The notes below the pieces were generated by a model that had not been told where the DNA came from, searched no databases, and saw only the letters and a list, made by a program, of their open reading frames with translations. The translations under genes and the position numbers were made by a program. Positions 47,919 through 56,680 of a stretch of 64,000 bases of DNA are shown here, piece by piece. This DNA comes from Streptomyces triticisoli. Lineage in GTDB: Bacteria > Actinomycetota > Actinomycetes > Streptomycetales > Streptomycetaceae. The stretch's first letter is position 1, and each line of letters begins with the position of its first letter. The stretch covers positions 62,001-126,000 of the forward strand of contig NZ_QFDQ01000029.1 of assembly GCF_003270085.1 (NCBI RefSeq), read 5' to 3'.

Positions 47919-48650
47919 TCAGGCGGCGGTGCGCCTGCGGCCGGCGAGTACGCCGTAGGCCACGCCGGCGGCGCCGACGACGATGCCGATGATGCCGAGG
48001 ACGCGGGCGGTGGTGTCGCTGCCGCTCTTCGAGGTGTCGGCGGCGGTGCTCTGGGCGGCGGGCTTGGCGTCGTCGGCGGTGTCCTCGGCCGACGTGCCGT
48101 GCCCGTGACCGTCGTCCGAGGCGGCGGCCAGCTGCAGGACCGGCGCCGGGGTGTCCGGCTCCTCCTGGCCCTTCTGCGGCACCTCGATCCAGCGCACGAC
48201 CTCCTTGTTGGAGTACGTCTGGATCGCCTTGAAGACCAGCTGGTCGGTGTCCTCGGGCAGGGCGCCCATGGAGAGCGGGAACTTCTGGAAGTAGCCAGGC
48301 TCGATGCCCTTGCCGTCGGCGGTCCAGGTGACCTTGGTGACGGCCTCGGAGATCTTCCTGCCGTGCACCTCGAGCGGCTTGTCCAGCTTGGACTTGGTGA
48401 CCTCGATCTTCCAGCCGTTCATCGGCTGCGGCATCACGGAGGCCAGCGGGTGGTCGGCCGGGAAGGTGACCTCGAGCTTGGTGGTGGAGGCGTTGTCGCG
48501 CTCGTTGGGCACCTTGAAGTCGACGACCGCGTAGCCGCCCTTGGCGGCCGTGCCCTCCGGCTGCACGCTGACGTGCGCGAAGGCGGGGGCGGACAGGACG
48601 AGGACGGCCGGGCCGGCGAGGGCAGCGGCGGCGAGACGGGAAGCCTTCAT
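47919..48650 (-). CDS. YcnI-family copper-binding membrane-anchored protein
   Basis: 243 residues. A Sec signal ends PAFAHVSVQPEGT; the mature N-terminal His plus a conserved Trp (VTWTADG or NGWKIEV) form the Cu(II) site known for YcnI. The YcnI domain spans about 26-175. A His-rich DDGHGHGT stretch, a low-complexity spacer and a C-terminal TM helix (VLGIIGIVVGAAGVAYGVLAG) with RRR follow. Part of the leftward copper gene row. Ribosome site AAAGGGAGT upstream of the ATG. Confidence 0.92.
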   Translation of the reverse strand: MKASRLAAAALAGPAVLVLSAPAFAHVSVQPEGTAAKGGYAVVDFKVPNERDNASTTKLEVTFPADHPLASVMPQPMNGWKIEVTKSKLDKPLEVHGRKISEAVTKVTWTADGKGIEPGYFQKFPLSMGALPEDTDQLVFKAIQTYSNKEVVRWIEVPQKGQEEPDTPAPVLQLAAASDDGHGHGTSAEDTADDAKPAAQSTAADTSKSGSDTTARVLGIIGIVVGAAGVAYGVLAGRRRTAA

Positions 48651-48813
48651 GGGGGGTGCACTCCCTTTCGAGTGTGTTCGGTGTCAGAGGGGTGCGCGTG
48701 CGCGGCGGGACCGGCGGTGTGGTGTTCCCGGCGGACGGGCACGCGCGCGTGCCGCACGACGGCGGCCGCTCCCTCCGGCGGAACCCGCTCGGTGGGCTGG
48801 TGGTCGCGTCGCG

Positions 48814-49659
48814 TCAGGCAGCGAGGACGAGTGCGGCGGCGGCCGGCGGGCCGCGGCGGATCACCGTGTGCTGGAGCGCGGCGGTGTGGGGGGTCGGCGG
48901 CGCGGAGTCGGCGGTCCGCCGGAAGCGGGGGACCGCGTCGGGTGCGGGCGGCAGCCCGGCGCACAGGGCGCGCACCAGTGCGAGCGCCGCGCGCAGGGAT
49001 CGTACGAGCGCCCCCTCGGCGACTCCGTGCGCCGACAGGTCGACCAGTCGCAGCAGGGCCAGGTCGCCGCGGCGCAGCAGCCAGCCCGTGGCGACCGCGG
49101 CGAGGACGTGGACGAGCAGCATCGCCAGGGACGGCATCAGAGCGGCCGCACCGTCGGTGGCCAGGGCGTCGGCCGGGTGGTGCGGGGCGCTCATGTCCCC
49201 GCCGCCGTCGTGGACGCGTGCGTCGACGAGTATCCGGTAGGGCTGGGCCGGGCTGATCGCCCCGATGCCGGCCCCGCACACGTACCGCGCGGCCTGCTGC
49301 ACGAGTTCGGCGTCGGACATGACGGGCAGGGATCCCGTCGACGCCATGGCCCCGGCCGGCCCCGTGGTCGTGCCGCCCGTGCTGCCCTGTCCCAGTCCGA
49401 ACAGGATGTGCAGCACGGTCTGGCCGGCCGCGAGCAGTGTGGCGATCCCCGGCAGGGAACGCGCCCGCCCGGCGAGCGGCGCCGCCACGGCCAGCGTCCC
49501 CAGGAAACCCACGCCCAGCGTCCACAGCGGCACCGCGGCGCAGGAAGCCACCGTGTGACCGGCAGCGGCCAGCACGACACAGACCGCGGCGAACACCGCG
49601 GCCCGCAGCATCCTGAGATCGCGTCCGGCGCACACCATGCGCGGGTGGGGGGCAGTCAT
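48814..49659 (-). CDS. Membrane protein at the head of the copper cluster, unknown function
   Basis: 281 residues if started at the ATG at 49659; MVCAGRDLRMLRAAV at 49638 is an alternative. Three strong TM segments occur in the first 90 residues, then an extracytoplasmic stretch with a single Cys (YVCGAG) and His pairs (SAPHHPADA), a TM segment near residue 185 (LAMLLVHVLAAVATGWLL) and a Pro/Ala-rich tail. No family recognised. Position and strand suggest cotranscription with the copper genes; the 163-base gap to the YcnI gene leaves this open. Confidence 0.75.
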   Translation of the reverse strand: MTAPHPRMVCAGRDLRMLRAAVFAAVCVVLAAAGHTVASCAAVPLWTLGVGFLGTLAVAAPLAGRARSLPGIATLLAAGQTVLHILFGLGQGSTGGTTTGPAGAMASTGSLPVMSDAELVQQAARYVCGAGIGAISPAQPYRILVDARVHDGGGDMSAPHHPADALATDGAAALMPSLAMLLVHVLAAVATGWLLRRGDLALLRLVDLSAHGVAEGALVRSLRAALALVRALCAGLPPAPDAVPRFRRTADSAPPTPHTAALQHTVIRRGPPAAAALVLAA

Positions 49660-49881
49660 GGCGGCTTCATCATCGCACTGGACCCCGGGGTGCCGTACGG
49701 CAGGTCCACAAGATGTGGTATGTCAGGAAAGTTGAGGTCTGTCGCCACTGGCCCGCACATACACCGATTCCCTGGCCGTCGCATCCGCCGATTGGACGGT
49801 GCCGCGTCAACCGAGTGCTTACGGTCGGGTACTCGGGGCAATACGTAACGGTATGTCGAGCCGCGGCCGGGAGGCTGGAGC

Positions 49882-50328
49882 ATGAGCATCTGGTGGTCAC
49901 TCCATCTGCGGCGTGACGCTGCGAGCGTGCCGCTCGCCCGGCGGCTGTTGCTGGGCACGATGGAGACCGCGGGCGTCGACCCCGACATCTCCTACGACCT
50001 GTCCGTCGCCCTGAGCGAGGCCTGCGCGAACGCGGTCGAGCACGGCGGGGACGCCGGCTGCTCGGAGGCGTACCGCGTCACCGCCTACCTCGACGGGGAG
50101 AAGTGCCGCATCGAGGTGGCCGACGCGGGGCCCGGCTTTTCGTCCGGTGGCTGCCGCACCCCGTTCCGTGCCGTGCATCCCGAGGCCGAGCACGGCCGCG
50201 GCCTGTGCCTCATCCAGGAACTCGCCGACCACGTCCACATCGGCAACAAGCCGGGACGGGGCGGCGCGGTGGTGAGCTTCGACAAGATGCTCAAGTGGCG
50301 GAAGGACGCGCCGCTGGTGGCGGTGTAG
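49882..50328 (+). CDS. HATPase_c anti-sigma-type kinase (RsbW/SpoIIAB-like)
   Basis: 148 residues from the ATG at 49882, with GGAGG upstream. ATP-site motifs of the GHKL fold: N box SEACANAVEHGG near residue 50, G1 DAGPGF near 80, G2 HGRGLCLIQELAD near 105. Such small kinases bind sigma factors and phosphorylate anti-anti-sigma partners in Streptomyces. No sigma or STAS-domain gene is adjacent, but a PP2C phosphatase lies 2.6 kb away. Confidence 0.9.
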   Translation: MSIWWSLHLRRDAASVPLARRLLLGTMETAGVDPDISYDLSVALSEACANAVEHGGDAGCSEAYRVTAYLDGEKCRIEVADAGPGFSSGGCRTPFRAVHPEAEHGRGLCLIQELADHVHIGNKPGRGGAVVSFDKMLKWRKDAPLVAV

Positions 50329-50334
50329 GTGCGG

Positions 50335-50945
50335 ACGGGCGGCAGGGTCTTCCGCTCGTCGGCGACGTCCACCAGGGCGTGCAGCCCGGTCCCGATGCCG
50401 CGCACCCGGCGGGGCCCGGCCGGTCCAGGAGCTGGTGCCGGCGGCGCAGGTGGCGCAGCCGCCACGCGCGCGTACATCCAGTCGGTGGGCACCCGCCGCC
50501 GCTCCTAATACGGGGACGCGCCGGTCGGGTGGTGGTGCGCGGGCGTGACGACCACGGCCCTCTCCTCGCCCAGGTCCCGCGCGCACGCCCTGTTTTCGCC
50601 GACCCGCATCGGCACCACGCTCCCGCCGCCCCGCCGCGCCGTCCCGTGGTGGAAGGGGAGCCCGGGGGCCTCCACGGCGACCGCACCGCCGCCCAGCACG
50701 CGTGGGAGCAGCGCCGGTCCCCTGCGCGTACCCGGAGGCGATGGCGATCCGCTCGGGCGGAGCGATCGCCCCGCGGCCGACCCCCGGGCAGCCCGCGAGC
50801 GCCGTGCGCAGTTCGGTCCGGTCAGCGAGGGTCCCCGTGGTCGTACGCCGTGGTCGTACGCCAGTGGGGGCGCCGTCGCGATGGCGGGGCGCAGCGCCCG
50901 CGGCCAGGCCGTCGCCGGGAACGCCCGCATGTCCGGACTGTCCGG
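50335..50945 (-). pseudogene. Decayed MocR/PdxR-type (GntR-aminotransferase) regulator
   Basis: No intact frame, but leftward pieces of one protein appear in order in different frames. They are AFPATAWPRALRPAI (about 50930-50850), then RTELRTALAG with APPERIAIASGYAQG (about 50825-50725), then ALLPRVLGGGAVAVEAPGLPF with AVVVTPAHHHPTG (about 50715-50512, followed by a stop) and finally IGTGLHALVDVADE (about 50405-50360). These match the aminotransferase-like half of MocR regulators. The segment with the PLP lysine between HHHPTG and GLHALV is missing, and no clean GntR helix-turn-helix is seen upstream. At least two frameshifts, a stop and a deletion make it inactive. Confidence 0.72.
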
Positions 50946-51315
50946 TCTCGGGTCGGACCGGGGTGCACGCGTGCGCGTGCCGCCGCGCCCGGCTTCTCCG
51001 CGTCGACGGTGGGCAGCGCGGTGGCCCGGGTGCCCGAACCCTGCCGTGCCGTCGGGCAGTCCTCGGTGATCGGCTGGTCGTACGCCGCGCCTTCGTGGTG
51101 CCGCGCGAGATGACTAGCCCGGCCGCTGGGGCTCCGGGCCGCTGGGGCTCCGAGCCGCCGGATCGTCGGTCACCGGATCGCCGGCCGTCGAGTTCCGGGA
51201 GCGAGCCGTCCGTCGCGCACGGCGGCTTGCCGCCGCGCCCCACTTTGGACGCGGGCCCGCTCCGACACCGGACCAGAAGTCGTCCACGTCCGCGAGAACC
51301 CTCCCCCGGGCACGC

Positions 51316-51350
51316 GAACGGCCGGGCACCTGTCGGGTGCCCGGCCGTTC
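51316..51350 (-). terminator. Terminator hairpin after the aminopeptidase P gene
   Basis: Near-perfect long inverted repeat: GAACGGCCGGGCACC and its complement around TGTC, 10 bases beyond the stop of the leftward pepP gene. Confidence 0.9.
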
Positions 51351-51359
51351 ACCGCCGTA

Positions 51360-52817
51360 TCAGCTCTTCAGCGACACCATCCACGCCTCGACCTCGTCGG
51401 AGCGGCGGGGCAGCGCCGCCGAGAGGTTGCGGTTGCCGTCCTCCGTGACGAGGATGTCGTCCTCGATGCGGACGCCGATGCCCCGGTACTCCTCCGGGAC
51501 GGTCAGGTCGTCGGCCTGGAAGTACAGACCCGGCTCGACGGTGAGGACCATGCCCGGCTCCAGCGTGCCGTCGACGTACGTCTCGGTGCGCGCGGCCGCG
51601 CAGTCGTGGACGTCCATGCCGAGCATGTGGCCGGTGCCGTGCAGCGTCCAGCGACGCTGCAGGCCGAGCTCCAGTACCCGTTCGACCGGGCCCTCGACCA
51701 GACCCCACTCGACGAGCTTCTCGGTGAGCACCCGCTGGGCGGCGTCGTGGAAGTCGCGGTACTTGGCGCCCGGCCTGACCGCCGCGATGCCGGCCTCCTG
51801 GGCCTCGTACACGGCGTCGTAGATCTTCTTCTGGATCTCGCTGTAGGTGCCGTTGATGGGCAGTGTGCGCGTGACGTCGGCGGTGTAGAGGGTGTGCGTC
51901 TCCACGCCCGCGTCCAGCAGGAGCAGCTCGCCGGAGCGGACGGGCCCGTCGTTGCGCACCCAGTGCAGCGTGCAGGCGCGCGGGCCGGACGCGCAGATGG
52001 AGCCGTAGCCGACGTCGTTGCCCTCCACGCGGGCGCGGAGGAAGAACGTTCCCTCGATATAGCGCTCGGAGGTGGCCTCGGCCTTGTCGAGGACCTTCAC
52101 CACGTCCTCGAAGCCGCGCACGGTGGAGTCGACGGCCTTCTGCAGCTCGCCGATCTCGAACTCGTCCTTGATCAGGCGCATCTCGGAGAGGAAGACACGC
52201 AGTTCCTCGTCGCGCTCGGCGGTGACCTTGTCGGTCAGCGCGGCCTCGATGCCGGCGTCGTAGCCGCGCACGACGCGGACCGGGCCGGTGGCCTCCCTCA
52301 GCCTCTGCGGCAGTTCGCGCACGTCGGAGGCCGGGATGCCGTACAGTCGCTCGGCCTCGGCCAGGGAGTGGCGGCGGCCGACCCACAGCTCGCCCTGCCC
52401 GGAGAGCCAGAACTCGCCGTTCTCCCGGTTGGAGCGGGGCAGGAGGTAGAGCGTCTCCTGGTGGCCGTCCGTGGTGGGCTCCAGGACCAGGACGCCGTCC
52501 TCGGTCTGGTTGCCGGTGAGGTAGGTGTACTCGACCGCGGACCGGAAGGGGTAGTCGGTGTCGTTGGAGCGGGTCTTGAGATTGCCCGCGGGGATCACCA
52601 GGCGCTCGCCGGGGAAACGCGCGGACAGCGCGGCGCGGCGGCGCGCGGTGTGCTCCGCCTGCTCGACCGGCCTCAGGTCGCGCAGCTCGGTGTCGGCCCA
52701 GCCGGACTTCATGTTCTCGGCGAGCTCGTCGGACACGCCCGGGTACAGGCCGTTCTTACGCTGCTTGATCGGCTCTTCTTCGGTGGTCTCCGGGGTCTCC
52801 GGGAGCTCCTCCGCCAC
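51360..52817 (-). CDS. pepP: Aminopeptidase P family (Xaa-Pro aminopeptidase)
   Basis: 485 residues from the GTG at 52817, with GAGGAGG upstream (VAEELPETPETTEE). The N-terminal PepP domain runs to about 200. The creatinase fold carries five metal ligands: two Asp (LLLDAGVETH and TADVTRTL near 295-305), His in GTGHMLGMDVHD near 380, Glu in VLTVEPGLYF and Glu in GVRIEDDILVTEDG. It removes an N-terminal residue before proline, using two Mn ions in the cytoplasm. The longer upstream frame is rejected. Confidence 0.94.
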   Translation of the reverse strand: MAEELPETPETTEEEPIKQRKNGLYPGVSDELAENMKSGWADTELRDLRPVEQAEHTARRRAALSARFPGERLVIPAGNLKTRSNDTDYPFRSAVEYTYLTGNQTEDGVLVLEPTTDGHQETLYLLPRSNRENGEFWLSGQGELWVGRRHSLAEAERLYGIPASDVRELPQRLREATGPVRVVRGYDAGIEAALTDKVTAERDEELRVFLSEMRLIKDEFEIGELQKAVDSTVRGFEDVVKVLDKAEATSERYIEGTFFLRARVEGNDVGYGSICASGPRACTLHWVRNDGPVRSGELLLLDAGVETHTLYTADVTRTLPINGTYSEIQKKIYDAVYEAQEAGIAAVRPGAKYRDFHDAAQRVLTEKLVEWGLVEGPVERVLELGLQRRWTLHGTGHMLGMDVHDCAAARTETYVDGTLEPGMVLTVEPGLYFQADDLTVPEEYRGIGVRIEDDILVTEDGNRNLSAALPRRSDEVEAWMVSLKS

Positions 52818-52965
52818 TGTCTTCCTCCTCGATGCGCACTGGACGTCCCCCGAACTCTCGGGCTCGCTCGAGCAAGGGGGACCCCACCATCGTACGTTCG
52901 TGCGGAAGGGGGCCCGGGGCGGAAGCACCTGTTACCGGGAACGCCGGTGCCGGGGCCCGGGGGGC

Positions 52966-54513
52966 CTACTCGAAGCGCGCCGCCACCAGAGCGACGTCCT
53001 CCCTGCCGCCGGTCATGTCCTGATCGTCCGGCAGGACCGTGTGCAGGACGTGGTCGGCGACGGCCTCCGGGTCGTGGCGCCGCGCGCGCGGGACGCTCGC
53101 CGCGGCCGCCTTCAGCCGGGCGAAGGCGCGGTCCACCGGGTCGCCGGTGCGGTGCAGCAGCCCGTCGGTGTAGAGCAGCACCGTCTCGCCCGCCGCCACC
53201 TGGAACTCCACGCTGGGCGCCTCCCAGCAGGCGAGCATGCCGAGCGGCGCGGACACCGACGTCTCCACGAACTCGGTGCGTCGCTCGCCGACCAGCAGCG
53301 GTGGGCTGTGCCCGGCGCCGGCCAGGGTGATTCTGCGCAGCGCGGGTTCGCAGTAGGCGAACAGAGCGGTCGCGCTGCGGGCGGGCTCGGTCAGCCGCAG
53401 CAGCAGTTCGAGGTCGGACAGGACGGCGACGGGGTCCTCGCCCTCCATGACCGCGTACGCCCGCAGGGACGCGCGCAGCCGGCCCATCGCGGCGACCGCT
53501 CCCGGCCCGGAGCCGGTGACCGAGCCGACCGCGAGGCCGAGCGCGGCGTCCGGCAGCGGCAGCGCGTCGTACCAGTCGCCGCCGCCGCGCGGCCCGGTGC
53601 GGTGCCGGCAGGCGAGCTGGACGCCGGGCACCCGGGGCAGCCGGGAGGGCAGCAGCTCCTCGTAGACCGTCGCCATGCACGCGCGCGTGCGCTCGGTGTC
53701 GAGCAGGCGCGCCAGGTGTTCGGTGGCGAAGCGGACGTAGAGACCGGCGAGGTGGCGCCGGCGCTCCACCGGTTCGGCGGGCTCGTCGTAGAGCCATACG
53801 GCGGCGCCGATGCGGCCGGCGTTCTCGGTGGACAGGGGCAGCGCGTAGCTGGCGGCGTAGCCGAGGCGGGCGGCCACCTCGCGGTGGCGGGGGTCGAGGC
53901 CGTCCTCGGAGAACAGGTCGGGGCGTACGTCCTCGCCCTCGCCGTCCGGCAGTCCGGCCGCGGTGTCCAGGAGCGTGCCGTGGGGCATGACGCTGCGCGG
54001 CACGGTCTCGATGTGGCCGAGATCGGCCCGGGCGAGGCCGAGACCGATGGTGGTGTCGGGGCCGAGTCCGTCGTCCGGTTCCAGTACGACCAGACCGCGC
54101 CGGGCGCCGACGAGGGCGGCGCCGGCGCGCAGCAGCTCCTGCAGGGCGGCGTCGATCCCGCTCGTCCGGGCCAGCCGCTCGGTGAGCTCGTGCAGGGTGG
54201 TCAGGTCGGAGACCCAGCCGGCCAGCCGGTCCTGCAGGAGGGCACCCGGTGCGCAGGGTGCGTACGGGGCCGCCGGGCCGTTCGCGTAGGAGGCCGGGGA
54301 GGTCCCCGGGGTGGCGTGCGCGGGCGCGACAGTGTGTGCGGGGGCCGGAACCGTCGCATCGATTCCAGCCACTTTCGAAGGGTGAGGGGCGTTCATGGCG
54401 TCCGGCTTTCCGACCGGTGCGTACTGCCCAGAAGCATCGCAAACCCCCATGTCGTTCTGCACCGCCAGCAGTGTCTCCACATGTACACGCACTCGTGAGG
54501 AGATGTCCAGCAT
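52966..54513 (-). CDS. GAF-domain PP2C (SpoIIE/RsbU-type) phosphatase
   Basis: 515 residues from the ATG at 54513 (MLDISSRVRVHVETLL), a start I recall in Streptomyces homologues. A low-complexity region (about 45-90) is followed by a GAF-like sensor (about 100-260; GARRGLVVLEPDDG, GYAASYALPLSTENAGRIGAAVWLY). The PP2C/SpoIIE catalytic domain (about 285-515) begins LACRHRTGPRGGGDWYDAL with the metal-binding Asp, then LLLYTDGLLHR and GGREDVALVAAR. It dephosphorylates anti-anti-sigma proteins or similar; a partner is not adjacent. Two HATPase genes nearby suggest a partner-switching network. Confidence 0.92.
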   Translation of the reverse strand: MLDISSRVRVHVETLLAVQNDMGVCDASGQYAPVGKPDAMNAPHPSKVAGIDATVPAPAHTVAPAHATPGTSPASYANGPAAPYAPCAPGALLQDRLAGWVSDLTTLHELTERLARTSGIDAALQELLRAGAALVGARRGLVVLEPDDGLGPDTTIGLGLARADLGHIETVPRSVMPHGTLLDTAAGLPDGEGEDVRPDLFSEDGLDPRHREVAARLGYAASYALPLSTENAGRIGAAVWLYDEPAEPVERRRHLAGLYVRFATEHLARLLDTERTRACMATVYEELLPSRLPRVPGVQLACRHRTGPRGGGDWYDALPLPDAALGLAVGSVTGSGPGAVAAMGRLRASLRAYAVMEGEDPVAVLSDLELLLRLTEPARSATALFAYCEPALRRITLAGAGHSPPLLVGERRTEFVETSVSAPLGMLACWEAPSVEFQVAAGETVLLYTDGLLHRTGDPVDRAFARLKAAAASVPRARRHDPEAVADHVLHTVLPDDQDMTGGREDVALVAARFE

Positions 54514-55027
54514 TGTCCTGCCGGGATTCCTGGTGTCAGAGCGCCTCCCGGGGTGTTTTTCCGAACCCCTTGCGGAAACACGAAGTTGGCCTGAAACTGC
54601 CTCGGGTGACGGCCTATTGCGGTCGACTGGGTCTGCTCCACAGAGCGTCACAGCGGTCGTGATGGGTACGTACTCGGAGAAGGCCAGGGGTGGTTGGGGG
54701 CCACCCGGAACCTGGCGGCGGACCCGGGCGTCCTATCCACCGACGACCGTGCCCCATCCTCGCGTGATGGATGGCGGAGAGCACCCGCGCGACGCCAAAT
54801 CGCCATGCTCCGCCACCCCACGCCACGCCCATGCTTTTGGTAGACGCAGTATGGACGGGGCTGCCGCGGAAGCAGCCAATGCTCGGCCCATAGGGGTTTC
54901 CCGTGCCTGAAGGGTGCCTGAAGGCAGGGCGTGATGCGCCAACAGGTACGCACAGTCAAGTGATCGACACATGGTGTGAGTGGTCCAGCGGTGTTGCCAG
55001 CGGTGCAACGGAAAGGAACGAGCGCTC
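54514..55027. other. Gene-free divergent gap between PP2C and Prim-Pol genes
   Basis: 514 bases holding the divergent promoters. Short frames on both strands (such as 54648-54959 minus) lack coding character. Near the Prim-Pol gene is GGAAAGGAA, its ribosome site. I see no RNA gene or DnaA/parS site in it. Confidence 0.5.
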
Positions 55028-55693
55028 ATGCGCGAGATCCCGGGAAGGCGACGCAGGCTCCTGTCCCAGCGCAGCGACGGGAGGTCCGAGCCGATCAGCG
55101 CGGCCCTGGCCTTCGCGGCCCAGTGGCAGTGGCCCGTACTCCCGGGCGTGGCACCGGATGCGCGGCGGCCCGGCCGCTGCGGCTGCCCCGACCCGGACTG
55201 CACGGTGCCCGGCGCGCACCCCTTCGATCCCGGCCTCCTCGCGGCCACCACCGACGCCCGCATGGTGCGCTGGTGGTGGACCAACCGGCCCGCCGCGCCG
55301 ATCGTCCTGGCCACCGGAGGCAAGGCTCCCTGCGCGGTGAGCCTGCCGGCCCTGCCGGCCGCCCGGGCCCTCACCGCGCTCGACCGCGTCGGCATACGGC
55401 TCGGCCCGGTCGTCGCCTCGCCCACGCGCTGGGCGATCCTCGTCAAGCCTTACTCCATGGAGCAGTTGGGCGAACTGCTCTACGCCAAGGACTTCGTCCC
55501 CGGCTCCTTGCGCTTCCACGGCGAGGGCGGCTACCTCGCCCTGCCCCCCTCCAGGGCCGGGGCCGGCCCGATCCGCTGGGAACGCGCTCCGCTGCCCGGC
55601 TCCGCCGCGCCCTGGGTGCCCGACGTGGAGGCCGTGGTCGACACCGTGGTGGAGGCCCTCACTCGTACGGGTGTGAGCGCGCCCGAGTTGTAG
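55028..55693 (+). CDS. Bifunctional primase/polymerase-like (Prim-Pol) protein
   Basis: 221 residues from the ATG at 55028 with GGAAAGGAA upstream. The N-terminal part AALAFAAQWQWPVLPGVAP, the cysteine cluster RCGCPDPDCTVPGAHP near residue 50, and ARMVRWWWTNRPAAPIVLATGG are typical of the short actinobacterial proteins labelled bifunctional DNA primase/polymerase. It has no helicase domain, so it is a stand-alone Prim-Pol relative, or a regulatory derivative; catalytic acidic residues are not clear. Function not determined. Confidence 0.82.
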   Translation: MREIPGRRRRLLSQRSDGRSEPISAALAFAAQWQWPVLPGVAPDARRPGRCGCPDPDCTVPGAHPFDPGLLAATTDARMVRWWWTNRPAAPIVLATGGKAPCAVSLPALPAARALTALDRVGIRLGPVVASPTRWAILVKPYSMEQLGELLYAKDFVPGSLRFHGEGGYLALPPSRAGAGPIRWERAPLPGSAAPWVPDVEAVVDTVVEALTRTGVSAPEL

Positions 55694-55748
55694 GGGCGTC
55701 GGGCGCGCGGCGGGCGAAGAGCCCGTCCTGCGCCGTTATCGTCCCCGC

Positions 55749-56423
55749 ATGCTGCGTCATTGCGGAGGACACGGTCAATGCGGAGGACATGCTCATTGCG
55801 GAGGACATGGTCACTGTGGGGGACATGGTGATTGCGGGGGACACGGAAGCCGATCGCTGCCGCGCGGCGGCCCCGGCCCCCGACGAGTCCGTCTGCTCGC
55901 CCTGCTGACCGTCGTGGCCGGTGCCGTGGCACTGCCGCTGGCCGTGGCGTCCGCGGGCCAGGTGGGGGACCGGAGCCCCGCGGCCGCCCGGTCCGCCGTA
56001 CGCCCCCTGCCCCGCGACGACAAGGTCCCGTCCGCGGAGCCCGCTCGTTCCCCGAAGCTGCTCGGCCTGGGCCTGGCCACCGCCGCACGCTGCGGCCCGG
56101 AGGTCACCTCGCCCGACGGAGTCGAGGCGCAGACCTGTGTGCTGACCCAGGGGCAGGAAACCTGGGCGCGCACCTACTACCGCAACGACACCGGCCGTCC
56201 CCTGGACGCCGCCCTGACCCTCATGGGCCCGGGCGAGCGCACCGTGCGGGCACACTGCGCGCCGGACGGGGACGACGAGCCGAGGACGTGCGAGACGCCC
56301 CGGGAGCACACCCAAGGGGCGCCCATGGCATACACCGCCGTCGCGGAGTTCGCCGAACGGGGCATGAGCGGGCCGCTGTTGCTGCGCTCCGGAAGCAACA
56401 AATCTGCGGAAAAGGACGGTTGA
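55749..56423 (+). CDS. Single-TM exported protein with His/Cys repeat tail
   Basis: 224 residues from the ATG at 55749. Residues 4-33 are five tandem HCGGHG-type units; then an Arg-rich stretch (GPGPRRVR) and one TM/signal segment (LLALLTVVAGAVALPLAV, about 50-67). The remaining 155 residues are outside and hold four Cys (ARCGP, QTCVL, AHCAP, RTCET), probably two disulfides. The tail should be cytoplasmic and bind metal. No domain is recognised. No ribosome site precedes the ATG, though the repeats contain GGAGGACATG, a start signal in other frames. The length of the tail may differ between strains. Confidence 0.72.
   Translation: MLRHCGGHGQCGGHAHCGGHGHCGGHGDCGGHGSRSLPRGGPGPRRVRLLALLTVVAGAVALPLAVASAGQVGDRSPAAARSAVRPLPRDDKVPSAEPARSPKLLGLGLATAARCGPEVTSPDGVEAQTCVLTQGQETWARTYYRNDTGRPLDAALTLMGPGERTVRAHCAPDGDDEPRTCETPREHTQGAPMAYTAVAEFAERGMSGPLLLRSGSNKSAEKDG
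55758..55847 (+). repeat. Five 18-base tandem repeats (codons for H-C-G-G-H-G)
   Basis: Units at 55758, 55776, 55794, 55812 and 55830, each like CATTGCGGAGGACATGGT with few changes. They encode HCGGHG, QCGGHA, HCGGHG, HCGGHG and DCGGHG. Unit number is exactly in frame, so slippage would change the protein by six residues without frameshift. Confidence 0.9.
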
Positions 56424-56463
56424 TGAGTAGCTGCGCGCAGTGAGTGGCGGCGCGCATGCGAAG

Positions 56464-56503
56464 GCCCGGTTGCTGGCGACGGGGGATGCACCAGCAACCG
56501 GGC
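56464..56503. terminator. Bidirectional terminator-type hairpin
   Basis: Perfect 13-base arms GCCCGGTTGCTGG and complement, 14-base loop, in the gap between the His/Cys-repeat gene and the convergent SEC-C gene. Confidence 0.85.
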
Positions 56504-56680
56504 TACTTGCACGGTAACAAGAGATCGGCGGTTCGCAAATTCGAACTCGGCTTTTCCAGTCACCGGGTGGGCTGCCTTCCGGTCACCGACTCCCCTGCTG
56601 ACGACCGGGAGTTGTGACAGGAGTCACCTACTGTGGCGAAGCCGTGCGGCTGACCGGTCGGTCAGCCGCACCCCGGTGGG

